From assembly GCF_002285415.1 (NCBI RefSeq), contig NZ_NSBU01000005.1:62001-126000 (forward strand): 64,000 bases of DNA, read 5' to 3'. This DNA is from Actibacterium pelagium. Lineage in GTDB: Bacteria > Pseudomonadota > Alphaproteobacteria > Rhodobacterales > Rhodobacteraceae. Below, in pieces: positions 63,337 through 64,000 of this stretch. Each line of letters opens with the position of its first letter. Position 1 is the first letter of the stretch. Made by a program: the position numbers and the translations under genes. The notes below the pieces were generated by a model. The model was not told the DNA's origin, searched no databases, and was given only the letters and a program-made list of their open reading frames with translations.

Positions 63337-64000
63337 ATGAATTTCAAATCACTGCTGGCAACCGCCAGCACAGCCATTTTGCTGGCCTCTGGGGCCTATG
63401 CCGAAGGAACCGTAGGTATTGCAATGCCGACCAAGTCGTCTGCCCGCTGGATTTCTGACGGCGAGTCGATGGTCGAGCAATTCGCTGCGGCTGGTTACGA
63501 GACAGACCTGCAATATGCAGAAGACGACATTCCGAACCAGCTTGCCCAGATCGAGAACATGATCACGAAAGGCGTCGATGTACTTGTGATCGCCGCCATC
63601 GACGGCACGACCTTGTCGAACGCACTTGAAAATGCGGCAGCCTCAGGCATCAAAGTCATCGCATATGACCGTCTGATCCGCGACAGCGGGAACGTCGACT
63701 ATTACGCCACATTCGACAATTTCAAGGTTGGCGTGCTGCAGGCGACCAACCTCGTCAACGGTTTGAAAGAGCGGTATGGCGATGTCAAACCTTGGAACGT
63801 CGAACTGTTTGGCGGTTCGCCGGACGATAACAACGCCTACTTCTTCTACAACGGTGCGATGAGCGTCATCCAGCCGCTGATCGACGTTGGATCGGTCAAC
63901 ATCGTGTCGGGCCAGATGGGCATGGACACCGTGGGCACTCTGCGTTGGGACGGTGCGGTTGCACAGGCGCGCATGGATAACCTTCTGTCGGCGCACTACA
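63337..64000 (+). CDS. chvE: Multiple-sugar-binding periplasmic receptor ChvE (3' end outside window)
   Basis: The first 221 codons of a periplasmic sugar-binding protein. The signal peptide is [21 protein letters not shown]. The mature part begins [20 protein letters not shown] and contains [18 protein letters not shown] and [20 protein letters not shown], matching ChvE-type xylose/glucose/galactose-binding proteins. It would feed a gguAB/mmsAB-type importer, probably encoded beyond the edge. GGAGG lies six bases before ATG 63337. It is divergent from the GbpR-like gene. Confidence 0.92.
   Translation, partial: MNFKSLLATASTAILLASGAYAEGTVGIAMPTKSSARWISDGESMVEQFAAAGYETDLQYAEDDIPNQLAQIENMITKGVDVLVIAAIDGTTLSNALENAAASGIKVIAYDRLIRDSGNVDYYATFDNFKVGVLQATNLVNGLKERYGDVKPWNVELFGGSPDDNNAYFFYNGAMSVIQPLIDVGSVNIVSGQMGMDTVGTLRWDGAVAQARMDNLLSAHY

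Overview
The window is a chromosomal segment from an alphaproteobacterium of the Rhodobacteraceae, most likely the Roseobacter group. The basis is gene content and order: DUF1150 beside hsp20, hflK-hflC-DUF2065-degP, argH followed by a tiny lipoprotein gene and DUF2834 upstream of lysA, a DUF4175/TIGR02302 protein, COQ9, TrcR, phaA-phaB and ftsE-ftsX beside a zinc-ribbon membrane protein. The DNA is GC-rich and densely coded on both strands. I see no rRNA, CRISPR array, insertion sequence, intact integrase or prophage gene.

Layout. 1-9.2 kb: housekeeping genes (NUDIX hydrolase cut by the left edge, lipase-like hydrolase, trcR, RNase T2, a secreted Gly-rich protein, quinone oxidoreductase, COQ9, rpsU, a LysE exporter, plsC, ftsX, ftsE). 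9.2-19.6 kb: zinc-ribbon protein, DUF4175 protein, lysA, DUF2834, a 33-residue lipoprotein, argH, a TlpA-type thioredoxin, an EAL protein and the polyhydroxyalkanoate pair phaA/phaB. 19.6-35.7 kb: a small gene divergent from a LysR gene, DUF1150/hsp20, purE-purK, purA, thiamine pyrophosphokinase, sdaA, rpiA, gor, hflKC and a DegP-type protease. 35.7-41.8 kb: an AT-richer membrane glycosyltransferase-like gene, a ferredoxin, an FG-GAP protein, a cupin, purD and xseA.

41.9-55.5 kb is a complete assimilatory nitrate/nitrite cluster: nasT-nasS (two-protein nitrate sensor), nrtA-nrtB-nrtC (nitrate ABC importer with a double ATPase), nirB-nirD (NADH nitrite reductase), nasA (nitrate reductase), a TrpD2/YbiB-like gene and a siroheme-synthase gene whose methyltransferase half is degenerate. 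Between nasS and nrtA the DNA encodes two six-base-loop hairpins with the ANTAR-target signature (A1, G4). The second overlaps the 5' arm of an intrinsic terminator. This is the expected architecture for NasT-dependent antitermination, with NasS holding NasT when nitrate is absent.

55.4-64 kb: a family 2 glycosyltransferase, tRNA-Met(CAT), then about 5.5 kb holding a small dimeric-barrel gene and a glucose/mannose-type ABC importer operon. This stretch is closed by a decayed copy of the tRNA 3' half plus flank, suggesting an old tRNA-targeted insertion that has lost its integrase. To its right are a GbpR-like LysR gene and divergent chvE, a sugar-binding protein that runs off the right edge.
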